39,781 nt of DNA from JBMNOI01 sp050942995 (GCA_050942995.1 JBMNOI010000016.1:1-39781); one strand, 5' to 3'. Shown: positions 1 to 8,184, counted from the first letter of the stretch. Numbers and translations: made by a program. The notes: generated by a model not told the origin, from the letters alone.

Positions 1-25
1 GATTTTTCAACCATACCCGACGAAA

Positions 26-45
26 TGCAGGAATTCATTCCTGCA
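26..45. repeat. Perfect inverted repeat downstream of the BMP lipoprotein gene
   Basis: Two 9-base arms (26-34 and 37-45) are exact reverse complements around a 2-base centre with an EcoRI-like GAATTC core. It lies about 85 bases past the stop of the leftward BMP gene. As RNA on the minus strand it would form a hairpin followed only by TTTCG, so it is a weak terminator at best. A protein-binding palindrome is equally possible. The rest of 1-129 shows no gene. Confidence 0.4.
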
Positions 46-129
46 ACGAACGCTTTACACCCATCACCGCAACGGGGCTACCCTGTGCGCGCGGATGCTC
101 TGAGACAGCCTCTAAATAAGGGTCGCTAA

Positions 130-1335
130 CTAGTTGCTGGCGCCTTCCATGCCCTCAAGGAGCTGGGGAAGATACCAGATCTCATCATCGGTGGCCTCCT
201 GGCCGTCGGCCAGGTACTCGGTGCCATCCTGAAGGTTCAGCGGGCCAACGAACAGCTTGGCGTTGCCGGTGCCCAGATCGTCGATGTACTCTTCGAGGAT
301 CGTGATCTCATCCTCGGTGAGGGCATCGCCGAACCGGTAGCCGACCGGCGACCGGTCATGATCGTTGATGTCGGCCCAGTACGGGTCGGCCCATACCCAG
401 GTCTGCTCAAAGGTCCCGTTGCGAATCGATTCGAGGATCTCTACATAGGTGGGCCCCCAGTTAAAGTAGGGCGTGCCCAGGCACACTTCAGGCTTGATCT
501 CGCAGGCGCCCTCATAGTCATACGGGATGGCCCACACGTTATCGCCCTGGTCGGCGCGCTGGCCGGCCACAACGATGGCCTCGGTCGTGTCGATGCCCGA
601 CAGAATCACATCCACACCCGAATTGAACAGATCGTTGGCCACATTGGTGGGATCCAGCGTCACGCCCGGGATATTGAACCAGAAGCCGATCCAGGTGACG
701 ACGAAACGCAGGTCGTCGGGATTGCCGCCGCGGTAGCGCTCGTAGCAATCACGCGCGCCGAGGTAAGCGGAGGCGGCCAGGCGGCGGGTCTCTTCGTTGA
801 TCACGGGGCCAAGGTAGCCGATGGCGCCGGTCTCGGTTTTGAGTGCGGCGGCGCAACCACCCACAGCCTTCATATACTCCATTTTGGACATAAAGTTGGC
901 CACGTTCTCAGGGGCTTCGCCGGTCTTGGCGCCGTCGCCCGAGATGTGTACAAAGGCCACGTCGGGGTATTTGGCGGCTACGACGTGCGTATCCGCGCGA
1001 AAGTCGTCCGAGGTGGTCAAGATGATGCGCGCGCCGTCGCCCACCATATCATCGACGACCTGTTCCAGCGTTGTCCCCTGACGGTCGGCGGGGTTGAGCT
1101 TGTCCAGGTAGACCATACGGGCGCCGGGGATGCGCTCCTGAGCGTAAAGAGCGCCGTTATAATGGGCTTCACTCCAGCCATGGTCGTTATAAGGGCCGAC
1201 CAGGATAACACCAAAGACGAGTTCCTCGTCTTCCGCACCGCCGGAGGATGTCGCCGTGTTCTGGCAGGCGGTGACGAACAGGGAGACCAGGATCATCAAA
1301 GAGACCATGGTCCACAACGTGCGTTTCCTCAGCAT
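130..1335 (-). CDS. BMP/PnrA-family substrate-binding lipoprotein of an ABC transporter
   Basis: This is a 401-residue extracytoplasmic solute-binding lipoprotein of the BMP (Bmp/Med/PnrA) family, whose characterised members bind nucleosides and feed ABC importers. The chosen ATG at 1335 gives an n-region with Lys/Arg, a hydrophobic stretch and a lipobox (VTAC) with the lipidated Cys at residue 24; an in-frame start 21 codons upstream would spoil the signal peptide. After a Ser/Gly linker come family features: the opening beta strand VFGVILVGPYNDHGW, then a TLEQVVDDMVGDGARII segment. Length is slightly above the usual 330-380. It is separated from the dehydrogenase upstream by 235 bases with its own promoter. 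Permease and ATPase genes normally follow such a gene and would lie beyond the left edge; that is inference. The ligand is unknown, and the sugar-gene neighbourhood could mean a sugar rather than a nucleoside. Confidence 0.88.
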   Translation of the reverse strand: MLRKRTLWTMVSLMILVSLFVTACQNTATSSGGAEDEELVFGVILVGPYNDHGWSEAHYNGALYAQERIPGARMVYLDKLNPADRQGTTLEQVVDDMVGDGARIILTTSDDFRADTHVVAAKYPDVAFVHISGDGAKTGEAPENVANFMSKMEYMKAVGGCAAALKTETGAIGYLGPVINEETRRLAASAYLGARDCYERYRGGNPDDLRFVVTWIGFWFNIPGVTLDPTNVANDLFNSGVDVILSGIDTTEAIVVAGQRADQGDNVWAIPYDYEGACEIKPEVCLGTPYFNWGPTYVEILESIRNGTFEQTWVWADPYWADINDHDRSPVGYRFGDALTEDEITILEEYIDDLGTGNAKLFVGPLNLQDGTEYLADGQEATDDEIWYLPQLLEGMEGASN

Positions 1336-1513
1336 GATGGTGTGCAGCTCCTCTTCTATGTGACGGATACGTAATCGGGCCCTGCACGGGCAAGACAACG
1401 GTGGCGACGGTCACCCCCTTCCTGTGCTGTGATGCGGCGCACAAAATGCCCGGCGTCAGACAAGAAAAGGACGACGACCGGCCTCCTCGCCGTCGTCGCC
1501 ATTGAACGTGAGC

Positions 1514-1542
1514 ATTCTAGCACACAACCGGTTGCTTGTCGA
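1514..1542 (-). promoter_or_regulatory. Promoter with palindromic operator candidate for the BMP lipoprotein gene
   Basis: On the minus strand, -35 TCGACA (rc of 1537-1542), a 17-base spacer and -10 TAGAAT (rc of 1514-1519) match sigma70 consensus at 5/6 and 5/6. The spacer contains the perfect palindrome CAACCGGTTG (1525-1534), which resembles the AACCGGTT core common among LacI-family operators. A repressor there would block RNA polymerase. The leader to the ATG at 1335 is about 170 bases and holds a GACGAC/GTCGTC hairpin near 1470-1497. Confidence 0.6.
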
Positions 1543-1570
1543 AATGTAGCTCCGAGCACTCTTTATCTTC

Positions 1571-2587
1571 TCATTCCCAGGGATGCAGGATGATCTTGGC
1601 GCACTGGTGCGACGCCGAGATCTCGAACGCCTCCTGAATTCGGCTCATGGGCAGGACGTGGCTGATGAGCTTTTGGGCCGCGGGCGAGCAACGGATGACC
1701 TGAAGCACCTTGGGATAGAGCGCAAGGTTATAGTGCCACGAGCCGTACAGGGTGAGCCCCTTGCGGATCATATCGGGGCTGATGGTGAGCGGCATCGACT
1801 CGTGACACTCGCCCACAAAGGCCACCCGCCCCTTGCGTCGGGTGGCATCGACACACATGCGCTGCGCGGCCACCACGCCCGAACAATCCAGCGCGGCATC
1901 TACCCCCCGACCGTCGGTGAGATCACGGATCTCCTGCAGGGCGGCCGGGTCGCTCGGGTCGATAACGGCATCGGCGCCCAGCATGCGGGCATACTCGGTG
2001 CGATACGGGATAGACTCGACGACGATGACGCGGGCGCCACGGTAGGTGGCGTTTACCACCGCGCCCAGACCCACGGCGCCTGCACCGGTGATGAGCACGG
2101 TGTCGAACGCCGAGACGTTCATGAGATCGAATGCTCCCAGCGAAGGGCCCAGGCCGCAGCAGGCCAGCGATCCCATGTCGTACGAGACATCGTCGGGGAT
2201 GGGGCAGAGCAGCCAGTCGGGCTTGACCAGATACTGCGCATAGGTGGCCGTGCCCTCACGGGTGCCGAGAAAGGCCGAGATATCGCCCATCTCCTCGCAA
2301 TGGATATAGTCGCCGGCGACGCACAGGGAGCACTTGCCGCAGGCGTACAGAGGCATCACCGCCACACGATCACCCACCTTGACGCGTCCCGGCTGGGCCA
2401 CCTCGACCACCTCGCCGGCGGCCTCGTGTCCCAAAAAGTCCGCTTGCTGACCGCCGAGCCACATCTTGTATTCGGTGCACATGGGCGCGGCATGTACCTT
2501 GACCACGACCCAGTTCTCTTTCGGGCGAGGATCCGGCACATCCACCAGTCCGGCGCTGCGCTCTCCAAGGATAACGGCTTTTTTCAT
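1571..2587 (-). CDS. Zinc-dependent medium-chain alcohol/polyol dehydrogenase
   Basis: A 338-residue MDR-superfamily dehydrogenase, probably oxidising a sugar or polyol with NAD(P)+. The ATG at 2587 has GAGGT upstream and begins MKKAVILGE; the frame extends further upstream but that part is not ADH-like. The catalytic zinc site is C37 and H54-E55 in a GHE motif. The structural zinc lobe is intact with C83, C86, C89 and C97. The Rossmann motif GAGAVG is at 168-173, and an acidic residue (E191) after the second beta strand favours NAD over NADP. It starts 11 bases after the GH29-like gene and is the last gene of the leftward sugar operon before the separately promoted BMP gene. In a non-phosphorylative pathway it would oxidise a free sugar or an aldehyde product; the substrate is not readable from sequence. 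Confidence 0.88.
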   Translation of the reverse strand: MKKAVILGERSAGLVDVPDPRPKENWVVVKVHAAPMCTEYKMWLGGQQADFLGHEAAGEVVEVAQPGRVKVGDRVAVMPLYACGKCSLCVAGDYIHCEEMGDISAFLGTREGTATYAQYLVKPDWLLCPIPDDVSYDMGSLACCGLGPSLGAFDLMNVSAFDTVLITGAGAVGLGAVVNATYRGARVIVVESIPYRTEYARMLGADAVIDPSDPAALQEIRDLTDGRGVDAALDCSGVVAAQRMCVDATRRKGRVAFVGECHESMPLTISPDMIRKGLTLYGSWHYNLALYPKVLQVIRCSPAAQKLISHVLPMSRIQEAFEISASHQCAKIILHPWE

Positions 2588-2598
2588 CGGTGTTGACC

Positions 2599-3873
2599 TC
2601 ACATGATATGATGATGCTTGCTTCGCAGATCCTGCTCTGTTCGATTGATGCCATCGGCGGGGGCCTGGCTCTCTGGTATTCGCTCGTACACCCAGGGAGC
2701 GACACGGGGCGCCTCTTCCATCTCGATGGCGATGACGGTATTGCGCGGATCGGGCGCCAGAGAGGGGAGTCTGTCCAGAATGATCCGATCCTCTTCCTGA
2801 TACACATCCAGCTCCCAGCCGTCGGCCAGAAAACGAGCGCCGAGCACACGTCCCTGTAACCCGGCAAGGCACAGGCGATTGCCGGGCCAGTAAAAGACAT
2901 GCAGATAGACTGTGGGGCCCGAGACGGTCATGCAGCCCAAATTCAAAGGCGAAAAGGGGGCCGCCGTCGTCGGACGAATAGACGCGCGGTTGCGCTTGAG
3001 CCAGTACCCCACTTCATAGAGCGTATCCTCAAAGGTGAGGGGCATGGATCCTTCCTCACGCAATCCGACATTTAGCAACAGGCTGCCGCCACGCTCGGCG
3101 GTGGTGGCCAGCATGCGAATAACGGCGCTCGCCGACTTGACGTCGCGATCCCCTATATGGTGCCCCCAGTGCCGCTCCACCGAGGGGACGGCCCATGCCC
3201 AGGGCCGTCGATCCTGGGCCGACGGACAGTGCGGTGAGTGAACGACCATATCGCCGGGAATCGACGAGCCCGCCTCGGTGATCACCAGCGCACCATACTG
3301 GTGGATCATATCCACCAGTTCATGAGCGCGCCATGCCCCGGCGCCGTGTCGTGTATCGCCGCGCAACCAGATCATGTCGATGTGACCATAAGCGGTGCAC
3401 AGCTCGTAGATCTGGGCGTGGGCCGTTTCCACCAGCGCCTGAAACCCCTCGGGATCGCGTTCCGGCCCGGCGAAATAGGCGGGCCGGCGCCAGTCGGCCA
3501 GGTGATAGCCCAGCCCGACGTGTATCCTGGCACGGCGCAGGGCATCCACATAACCCTGCACCAGATCTCGCCCCGGACCGGTTTGTGGCGCCGTGAAATC
3601 GGACGCGGCGCTGTCAAACAGCGTATATCCATCGGCGTGCCGGGCCATGAGAATGGCGTACTCTATACCGGCTTCGAGGGCGAGATCCGCCCACGTCGAT
3701 GGGGCCCATTGCGGCGCGCTCAGGTAGCTTGCGCTGCGATGGTACTCCTCTACATCGAGTCGTTCGTGCAACATGACCGACTCGCCCCGAGAGTATAGAG
3801 AGTATACCCCCCAATGAATGAGTAAACCAAAACGAGCATCAGAGAGCCAGAGAGGCGGCGAAGGCGTCGTCAC
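2599..3873 (-). CDS. GH29 alpha-L-fucosidase-like protein with altered nucleophile position
   Basis: A 424-residue cytoplasmic protein (no signal peptide) of the glycoside hydrolase 29 fold. The GTG at 3873 is chosen because AGGAGG lies 6 bases upstream; the frame runs 25 codons further without a better site. Family landmarks are FGLLIHWGVYS (15-25), ARHADGYTLFDS (77-88, equivalent to KHHDGF), the GYHLADW segment near 122-128, and GGSLLLNVG (262-270). In active GH29 enzymes the nucleophile is the Asp in W-x-D-G; here the aligned residues are W169-L170-R171-G172, so it is Arg. Asp173 is nearby but out of register. The protein is therefore either inactive, a binding or regulatory homologue, or uses another residue. 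It sits between the enolase-family dehydratase (86-base gap) and the alcohol dehydrogenase (11-base gap), so co-expression is very likely. Confidence 0.8.
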   Translation of the reverse strand: MTTPSPPLWLSDARFGLLIHWGVYSLYSRGESVMLHERLDVEEYHRSASYLSAPQWAPSTWADLALEAGIEYAILMARHADGYTLFDSAASDFTAPQTGPGRDLVQGYVDALRRARIHVGLGYHLADWRRPAYFAGPERDPEGFQALVETAHAQIYELCTAYGHIDMIWLRGDTRHGAGAWRAHELVDMIHQYGALVITEAGSSIPGDMVVHSPHCPSAQDRRPWAWAVPSVERHWGHHIGDRDVKSASAVIRMLATTAERGGSLLLNVGLREEGSMPLTFEDTLYEVGYWLKRNRASIRPTTAAPFSPLNLGCMTVSGPTVYLHVFYWPGNRLCLAGLQGRVLGARFLADGWELDVYQEEDRIILDRLPSLAPDPRNTVIAIEMEEAPRVAPWVYERIPESQAPADGINRTEQDLRSKHHHIM

Positions 3874-3959
3874 GATCCCCCTCCTGTGATGCAAGGCCCT
3901 GATCGGGCCGGATTCTGACCCGTCGCAATATCCGCCGCGACAGGCCATGAACGACCGGC

Positions 3960-5090
3960 TCAGAGTGTGATGCGATTCGCGTTGATAAAGTCCCAGTCCA
4001 GATCCAGACCCAGGCCGGGCGCCTGAGGTATGTTCACGCAGCCATCGGCATCGAGCGTATCGGGGAGAGAGGCCAGCCAGGGCCGGGAGGCCTCGTAATC
4101 GTAATGCGGATGGAGCAACCCTCGCTCGTAGTATTCGCCGGGGATGCCCATGGCGCCGAGGGCGTGCAGGTTACCGTGCCCGCCGCCGTGTACCTCCAGC
4201 GAGACGCCGTGGGCTTCGCACAGATGGACGCATTTCATCATCGGGGTGAGGCCGCCGAGGGCGACGTCGTACCGGCTGATGTCGCTGGCGCGGGCGACGA
4301 TCCATTCGGCGCGGTTGTAAAAGTGGCCGCCGGCCGTCTCGGGCCCGACGACCGGAATATCCAGCTGTTCGCTGAGCCAGATGTAGGATGACATGCTGGA
4401 TTCGTTCATCGGTTCCTCGAACCAGTGGTAATCCAGCTCTTCCAGCGCCCGGCCGATATAGAGCGCCTCGGTTCGACTATAGTCGTGGTGGCAGTCGAGC
4501 ATCAGGTGCACATCGGGGCCGAGGCGGCGGCGCACGGCCTCGCAGGCGGCGACGTCACGGCGGGCATCGGGACCGTAGGGGGCCATCCAGGTGTGCAACT
4601 TGAAGGCGCGATAGCCCTGGGCGATGCAGGCCTCGGCAAAGTCGGCATAGTGCTCGGGCGTGTCCAATCCACCGGGGATATCGTCGCCGCACATGGTACT
4701 GGCATAGGCGGGGACCCGATCGCGATAGCCGCCCAGTAGCTTGTAGACCGGCAGCCCCGTCATCTTGCCGGCCAGATCCCACAGGGCCAGATCGATGGCG
4801 CTGATGTAGCGGTCGTCGAGGATGGGGCCGAGCAGGCGCTGGAACTGGCGCAGCCGCTGCCAGATGCGTTCCCGATCTAGGGGATCTTCGCCCACCAGCA
4901 CCTGGCGCGCGGTGGGGAGCATAGCGGGAGATCCGCCCATGGCATAACCGTCGATGCCCTCATCGGTGGCGATGTGGGTGAGGGTGGCGGTGGCGTCGTG
5001 TTCGGAGCCGGGGTGACTGTGCCCCTCATGGTCGTGCACCAGTCGAGAGTGATAGCGAAATGTGATGACCTGGACATCACGGATCTTCAT
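3960..5090 (-). CDS. Mandelate racemase/enolase-superfamily sugar acid dehydratase
   Basis: A 376-residue enolase-superfamily protein; relatives remove water from aldonates to give 2-keto-3-deoxy acids. The ATG at 5090 follows AAAGGAGG with good spacing. The N-terminal capping domain covers about 1-125, followed by the (beta/alpha)7-beta barrel. Barrel features include K164-x-H166 at the end of strand 2, Mg2+ ligand candidates D199 (LMLDC), E225 (WFEEP) and E251 (GPETAGG), an Asp at 275, and a His-rich EVHGGGHGN segment (299-307). The KxH rather than KxK arrangement matches part of the mandelate-racemase subgroup. It lies 38 bases after the URO-D-like gene. With the HpaI-type aldolase upstream the likely product is a 2-keto-3-deoxyaldonate (fuconate- or rhamnonate-type); the precise substrate is inference. 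Confidence 0.85.
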   Translation of the reverse strand: MKIRDVQVITFRYHSRLVHDHEGHSHPGSEHDATATLTHIATDEGIDGYAMGGSPAMLPTARQVLVGEDPLDRERIWQRLRQFQRLLGPILDDRYISAIDLALWDLAGKMTGLPVYKLLGGYRDRVPAYASTMCGDDIPGGLDTPEHYADFAEACIAQGYRAFKLHTWMAPYGPDARRDVAACEAVRRRLGPDVHLMLDCHHDYSRTEALYIGRALEELDYHWFEEPMNESSMSSYIWLSEQLDIPVVGPETAGGHFYNRAEWIVARASDISRYDVALGGLTPMMKCVHLCEAHGVSLEVHGGGHGNLHALGAMGIPGEYYERGLLHPHYDYEASRPWLASLPDTLDADGCVNIPQAPGLGLDLDWDFINANRITL

Positions 5091-5128
5091 GGTCCCCTCC
5101 TTTGCGGGCCGTATGCAGGACGCAAGGG

Positions 5129-6250
5129 CTATCGGCTGACGGGATATTTCCCTCGTTCTTGAACGATCTCGGTCACCCGCGCCACCCGCTCGATGTCCGA
5201 ATCGGGCATGACGTTATCGGCCACGCCCAGGATAAAGGCGTCGCCGGGGGCGATGGTGTCGAATATATAGTGGACATAATCTTCCAGTTCGTGCAGAGGC
5301 ACGTGGGGTGACAAAAAGGTAGAGGGCAATCCTCCCCAGATGATGACCTGATCGCCCCAGGCGGCGCGGGCCTGTTCCAGCGTGAGGGGCACCATCGGGG
5401 CCGTCACAAAACACTCGACCACATCCCATCCGGCCTGCTCGATGTAGTGCAGGATGCTCGAGGTGTCATTATCGGCGTGCATGGCGACATATTTGCCGTG
5501 CTCGTGCAGCCGCGCGGTGAACTCTTGATAGTAGGGGAGCACATAGCGCTCGAACAGGCGCGGCGGAGTGAACTGGGAGGAAAGGTGCTGGCCGTGCAAA
5601 AAGAACCCGGCAGGCGAGTCGACGATGACCGGCCACTGGCGCTCGCGTTGCACCTCGGTCATCAATGAGAGCAGATGGTCGACCTCACGGGGATAGTCGG
5701 CCATCTGCAAAAAGGCGTGCTCGTATCCGGCGAGCGTCTGGGCGAACTCGTGCAGGGGAACATCGCCCACCTGCACCATAGGGAGCCCGTCGGCGCCGAT
5801 CTCGGCGTCATAGGCTTCATAGACCTCATACGCGGGATCCCAGTACGTATGTTCGACCACCCATTCCCACACGCGATAGTCGGCCGGCGTCTTGAGCGGG
5901 TATTCCTCGATCCGACCGGGTAGCCCCTGCTCCGCCAGATCGCGGGTGATGCGCTCGACGGTGCGAACGGTGCCAACGGGCGTATGGTGCTCGATGATGA
6001 GGCGTTCGCCCTCGTGGCGCTCGACGATATCGACCTCTTCGTAACGTTGGGTATAGATGACGCCGTCGCGGGCAGGCGTGCCCAGCCCCAGGTCGCGTTC
6101 GATCTCGCGCAGGCTTCGGCCCTGCCATCGGGCCGGAAGGGTGTTGGTCAGCACCCGTGCGTTGTACCACAGCAACAGGCGTGGGATCCACGGGATGCGA
6201 TCGGGCGGCTGGCGATGAAGAATGGCCTGCAGACGCTGCCGGTCGTTCAC
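5129..6250 (-). CDS. URO-D superfamily protein of unknown function in a sugar operon
   Basis: A 373-residue uroporphyrinogen-decarboxylase-fold (COG0407-like) protein. The start is GTG at 6250 with AAGGA about 9 bases upstream. It lacks the N-terminal WxMRQAGR-type motif of true HemE and the H-x-C zinc motif of MtaA/MtbA corrinoid methyltransferases. At the corresponding barrel position it has H258-x-D260-N-D262. So neither haem biosynthesis nor classical methyl-CoM chemistry is supported. From general familiarity, such divergent members recur in carbohydrate clusters of Chloroflexota, Planctomycetota and similar groups without an assigned reaction. It is 23 bases from the aldolase and 38 from the dehydratase, making it an integral operon member. 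No corrinoid protein gene is visible nearby. Confidence 0.8.
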   Translation of the reverse strand: MNDRQRLQAILHRQPPDRIPWIPRLLLWYNARVLTNTLPARWQGRSLREIERDLGLGTPARDGVIYTQRYEEVDIVERHEGERLIIEHHTPVGTVRTVERITRDLAEQGLPGRIEEYPLKTPADYRVWEWVVEHTYWDPAYEVYEAYDAEIGADGLPMVQVGDVPLHEFAQTLAGYEHAFLQMADYPREVDHLLSLMTEVQRERQWPVIVDSPAGFFLHGQHLSSQFTPPRLFERYVLPYYQEFTARLHEHGKYVAMHADNDTSSILHYIEQAGWDVVECFVTAPMVPLTLEQARAAWGDQVIIWGGLPSTFLSPHVPLHELEDYVHYIFDTIAPGDAFILGVADNVMPDSDIERVARVTEIVQERGKYPVSR

Positions 6251-6273
6251 GATCTGTTTTCCTTATGGTGTGT

Positions 6274-7035
6274 CTATTTGAATTGCGCCACCAGGTCACG
6301 ACAGGCGCGGGCAAAGATGCCCACATCGACGCCGAGCGAGATATACTGAACGCCGGCATCGATCCAGCGTTTGGCCGTTTCGACGTCGGCGGCAAAGGTG
6401 CCCACAGCCTTGCCCGCAGCACGGATCTTGGTCACCGCCTCTTCCATGCCGCGCACAACCCGTGGATCGTTCACCTGGCCGGGGATGCCGTAGGACTGGG
6501 AGAGGTCGTAGGGGCCGAGAAAGATCACATCCAGATGGGGGACGGCGACGATCTCTTCCAGGTTCTGCAATCCGGGGATTCCCTCGACATGGACGATGAC
6601 GATCTGCTCATCGTTCAGATTCTCCACAACGCCGGCGGTGCCGTGCACCGTATAGTCACCGGCGCGGGTAAAGAGCGACATGCCCCGCATGCCCAGCGGC
6701 GCGTACTTGGCGGCGCGCACGGCGGCCTGGGCGCCCTCTTTATCCTCGATCTGCGGGATCTGCACACCGGCCGAGCCGATATCCAGCGCGCGCTGAATCT
6801 GTGGGGCGTCGTTCTTGCGCACTCGCACGATGGGGTCCAGCCCGGCCAGTTGCCCCGCGCGGCAGAGATCCTCGGCCGTCTCGGTGGACAGCGGGCCGTG
6901 CTCCATATCGATGATGGCGAAATCGAAACCGGCCAGACCGACGATCTCGATAAAGGCCGGATAACGGCAATTCATAAACGGGCCGATGACGGTCTCGCCC
7001 CGCTGTAGCTTACGTTTAAGCTGATTCTCGCGCAT
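6274..7035 (-). CDS. HpcH/HpaI-family class II aldolase (2-keto-3-deoxy acid aldolase)
   Basis: A 253-residue metal-dependent aldolase of the HpcH/HpaI/RhmA family, which splits 2-keto-3-deoxy acids to pyruvate and an aldehyde. The start at 7035 has GGAGGAG 7 bases upstream; an in-frame ATG 11 codons earlier lacks support. Signature elements are DMEHGP at 43-48 (catalytic His46), a VQIPQIE strand, the metal-binding Glu in HVEGIPGL and the Asp in LGPYDLS. Length is typical. It is the first gene of the leftward operon, about 60 bases downstream of a TTGACG/TAGACT promoter. Family members acting on 2-keto-3-deoxy-rhamnonate (RhmA) would give pyruvate plus lactaldehyde, which would suit the fucosidase-like neighbour, but a different chain length is possible. 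Confidence 0.88.
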   Translation of the reverse strand: MRENQLKRKLQRGETVIGPFMNCRYPAFIEIVGLAGFDFAIIDMEHGPLSTETAEDLCRAGQLAGLDPIVRVRKNDAPQIQRALDIGSAGVQIPQIEDKEGAQAAVRAAKYAPLGMRGMSLFTRAGDYTVHGTAGVVENLNDEQIVIVHVEGIPGLQNLEEIVAVPHLDVIFLGPYDLSQSYGIPGQVNDPRVVRGMEEAVTKIRAAGKAVGTFAADVETAKRWIDAGVQYISLGVDVGIFARACRDLVAQFK

Positions 7036-7094
7036 GATCCATCTCCTCCGGTGTTCAGGTGCGATCATGTGGCCCCGAGCGGGCGCACGGCAGG

Positions 7095-7123
7095 AGTCTA
7101 TGTCGAACAGCAGCGGCCGTCAA
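7095..7123 (-). promoter_or_regulatory. Promoter of the leftward sugar-catabolic operon
   Basis: Minus-strand -35 TTGACG (rc of 7118-7123), 17-base spacer, and -10 TAGACT (rc of 7095-7100). The predicted start point is near 7088, about 50 bases before the aldolase ATG at 7035. The promoter lies in the 286-base divergent gap and is the only convincing leftward promoter seen before the gap upstream of the BMP gene. Confidence 0.6.
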
Positions 7124-7181
7124 GCGTTGGCTGCATCGGCCCGGATCGGACACTATCTCCTGTGGAGAGTGATATTTACAC

Positions 7182-7209
7182 TTGCTTTTTATGGTGGCGT
7201 AGCTATCAT
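7182..7209 (+). promoter_or_regulatory. Candidate promoter of the first TIM-barrel gene
   Basis: Plus-strand TTGCTT (7182-7187), a 16-base spacer and TATCAT (7204-7209). This gives a leader of about 105 bases to the ATG at 7322. It is a moderate match that shares the divergent gap with the leftward operon promoter, allowing joint regulation. No strong shared dyad was found. Confidence 0.4.
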
Positions 7210-7321
7210 AGAGGCTGCGCCATGCGCTCATATCATGTTGAGGCTGCGTGGCAACTCGCGCGCTATCTGTTCATGCCGTCCTGGGATGAGGATGGGGCGC
7301 AGATATTACGGAGGGAATGGA

Positions 7322-8173
7322 ATGAAACTGGGATATCTCACACTGCCGACACCCGACACTATCGCCAACGCACGCAGGTTGGGCTTTGACAGTATCGAGG
7401 CCAGCGCCGGGTGGTTTCCTCAGCCGACTCTGGACGAGACGGAACGCAACCTGGCCGCTATACGCGATGCGCTCCAGACGAACAATATTGCCGTTACCTC
7501 GGTGGCCCTCTATGGGAACACGACCGCGTTGCCGCTGGACGATGTGCTGGATTATTTCCGTCGCACCATGAAGCTGGCGCGCAATCTGGGCTGTGGGGTG
7601 GTCTCGGCCATGACGGGGCGTGATAACAGCCTGACGATCGACGAAAACCTGCCCATCTTTGAGCGTTACTTTACGCCCATTGCGCGCATGGCTGAGGATG
7701 AGGGCCTGCGCATCGCGTTCGAGCCGTGGGCGGGCAGGGTCGTGGGGCATGGCCCTTATCACCGGATGAACATGGCGACTACCCCCGAGCTGTGGGACCG
7801 GCTGTTCGAGACGGTGCCCAGCCCCGCGCTGGGGATCGAGTACGATCCGTCACACCTGATATGGCAGGGTATCGACTATCTGCAGGCCATTCGTGACTAT
7901 GCTTCGCGCATCTATCACGTTCACGCCAAGGATATCGTCATCGACCAGGCAAAGCTCAAACGAGTCGGGGTGCACGGCGCGGGCTGGTGGCGGTTCGTCA
8001 TGCCCGGGTTGGGCGTGGTCGACTGGCCGGCGCTGTTCGATGCCCTCAAAGAAGTCGGATATACCGGCGACATGGCGGTGGAGCACGAGGACGATGAATA
8101 TATGGGGGACCGCTGGAACGAGGGGTTGACCCTGGCGCTCAAGACGCTGCGCCCCCTGATGGGCGACGAATAG
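7322..8173 (+). CDS. Sugar phosphate isomerase/epimerase-like TIM barrel (first of three)
   Basis: A 283-residue xylose-isomerase-like (AP endonuclease 2 fold) TIM barrel. The ATG at 7322 has GGAGGG 6 bases upstream; the open frame upstream of it reads as intergenic DNA. Metal-binding candidates at strand ends are E134 (AFEPW), D175 (EYDPSH), H199/H201 in YHVHAKD, and E254 (VEHEDDEY), a complete set for this fold. Family members isomerise or epimerise sugars and keto-inositols, so the exact reaction is unknown. It is divergent from the sugar-acid operon. A strong terminator follows about 58 bases after the stop, so it is probably monocistronic. Confidence 0.85.
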   Translation: MKLGYLTLPTPDTIANARRLGFDSIEASAGWFPQPTLDETERNLAAIRDALQTNNIAVTSVALYGNTTALPLDDVLDYFRRTMKLARNLGCGVVSAMTGRDNSLTIDENLPIFERYFTPIARMAEDEGLRIAFEPWAGRVVGHGPYHRMNMATTPELWDRLFETVPSPALGIEYDPSHLIWQGIDYLQAIRDYASRIYHVHAKDIVIDQAKLKRVGVHGAGWWRFVMPGLGVVDWPALFDALKEVGYTGDMAVEHEDDEYMGDRWNEGLTLALKTLRPLMGDE

Positions 8174-8184
8174 GCGGGTGCAAG

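Noticed and set aside
358..1374. 338-residue plus-strand open frame
   Set aside because: It is antisense to the BMP lipoprotein gene, which has strong family motifs and a lipobox.
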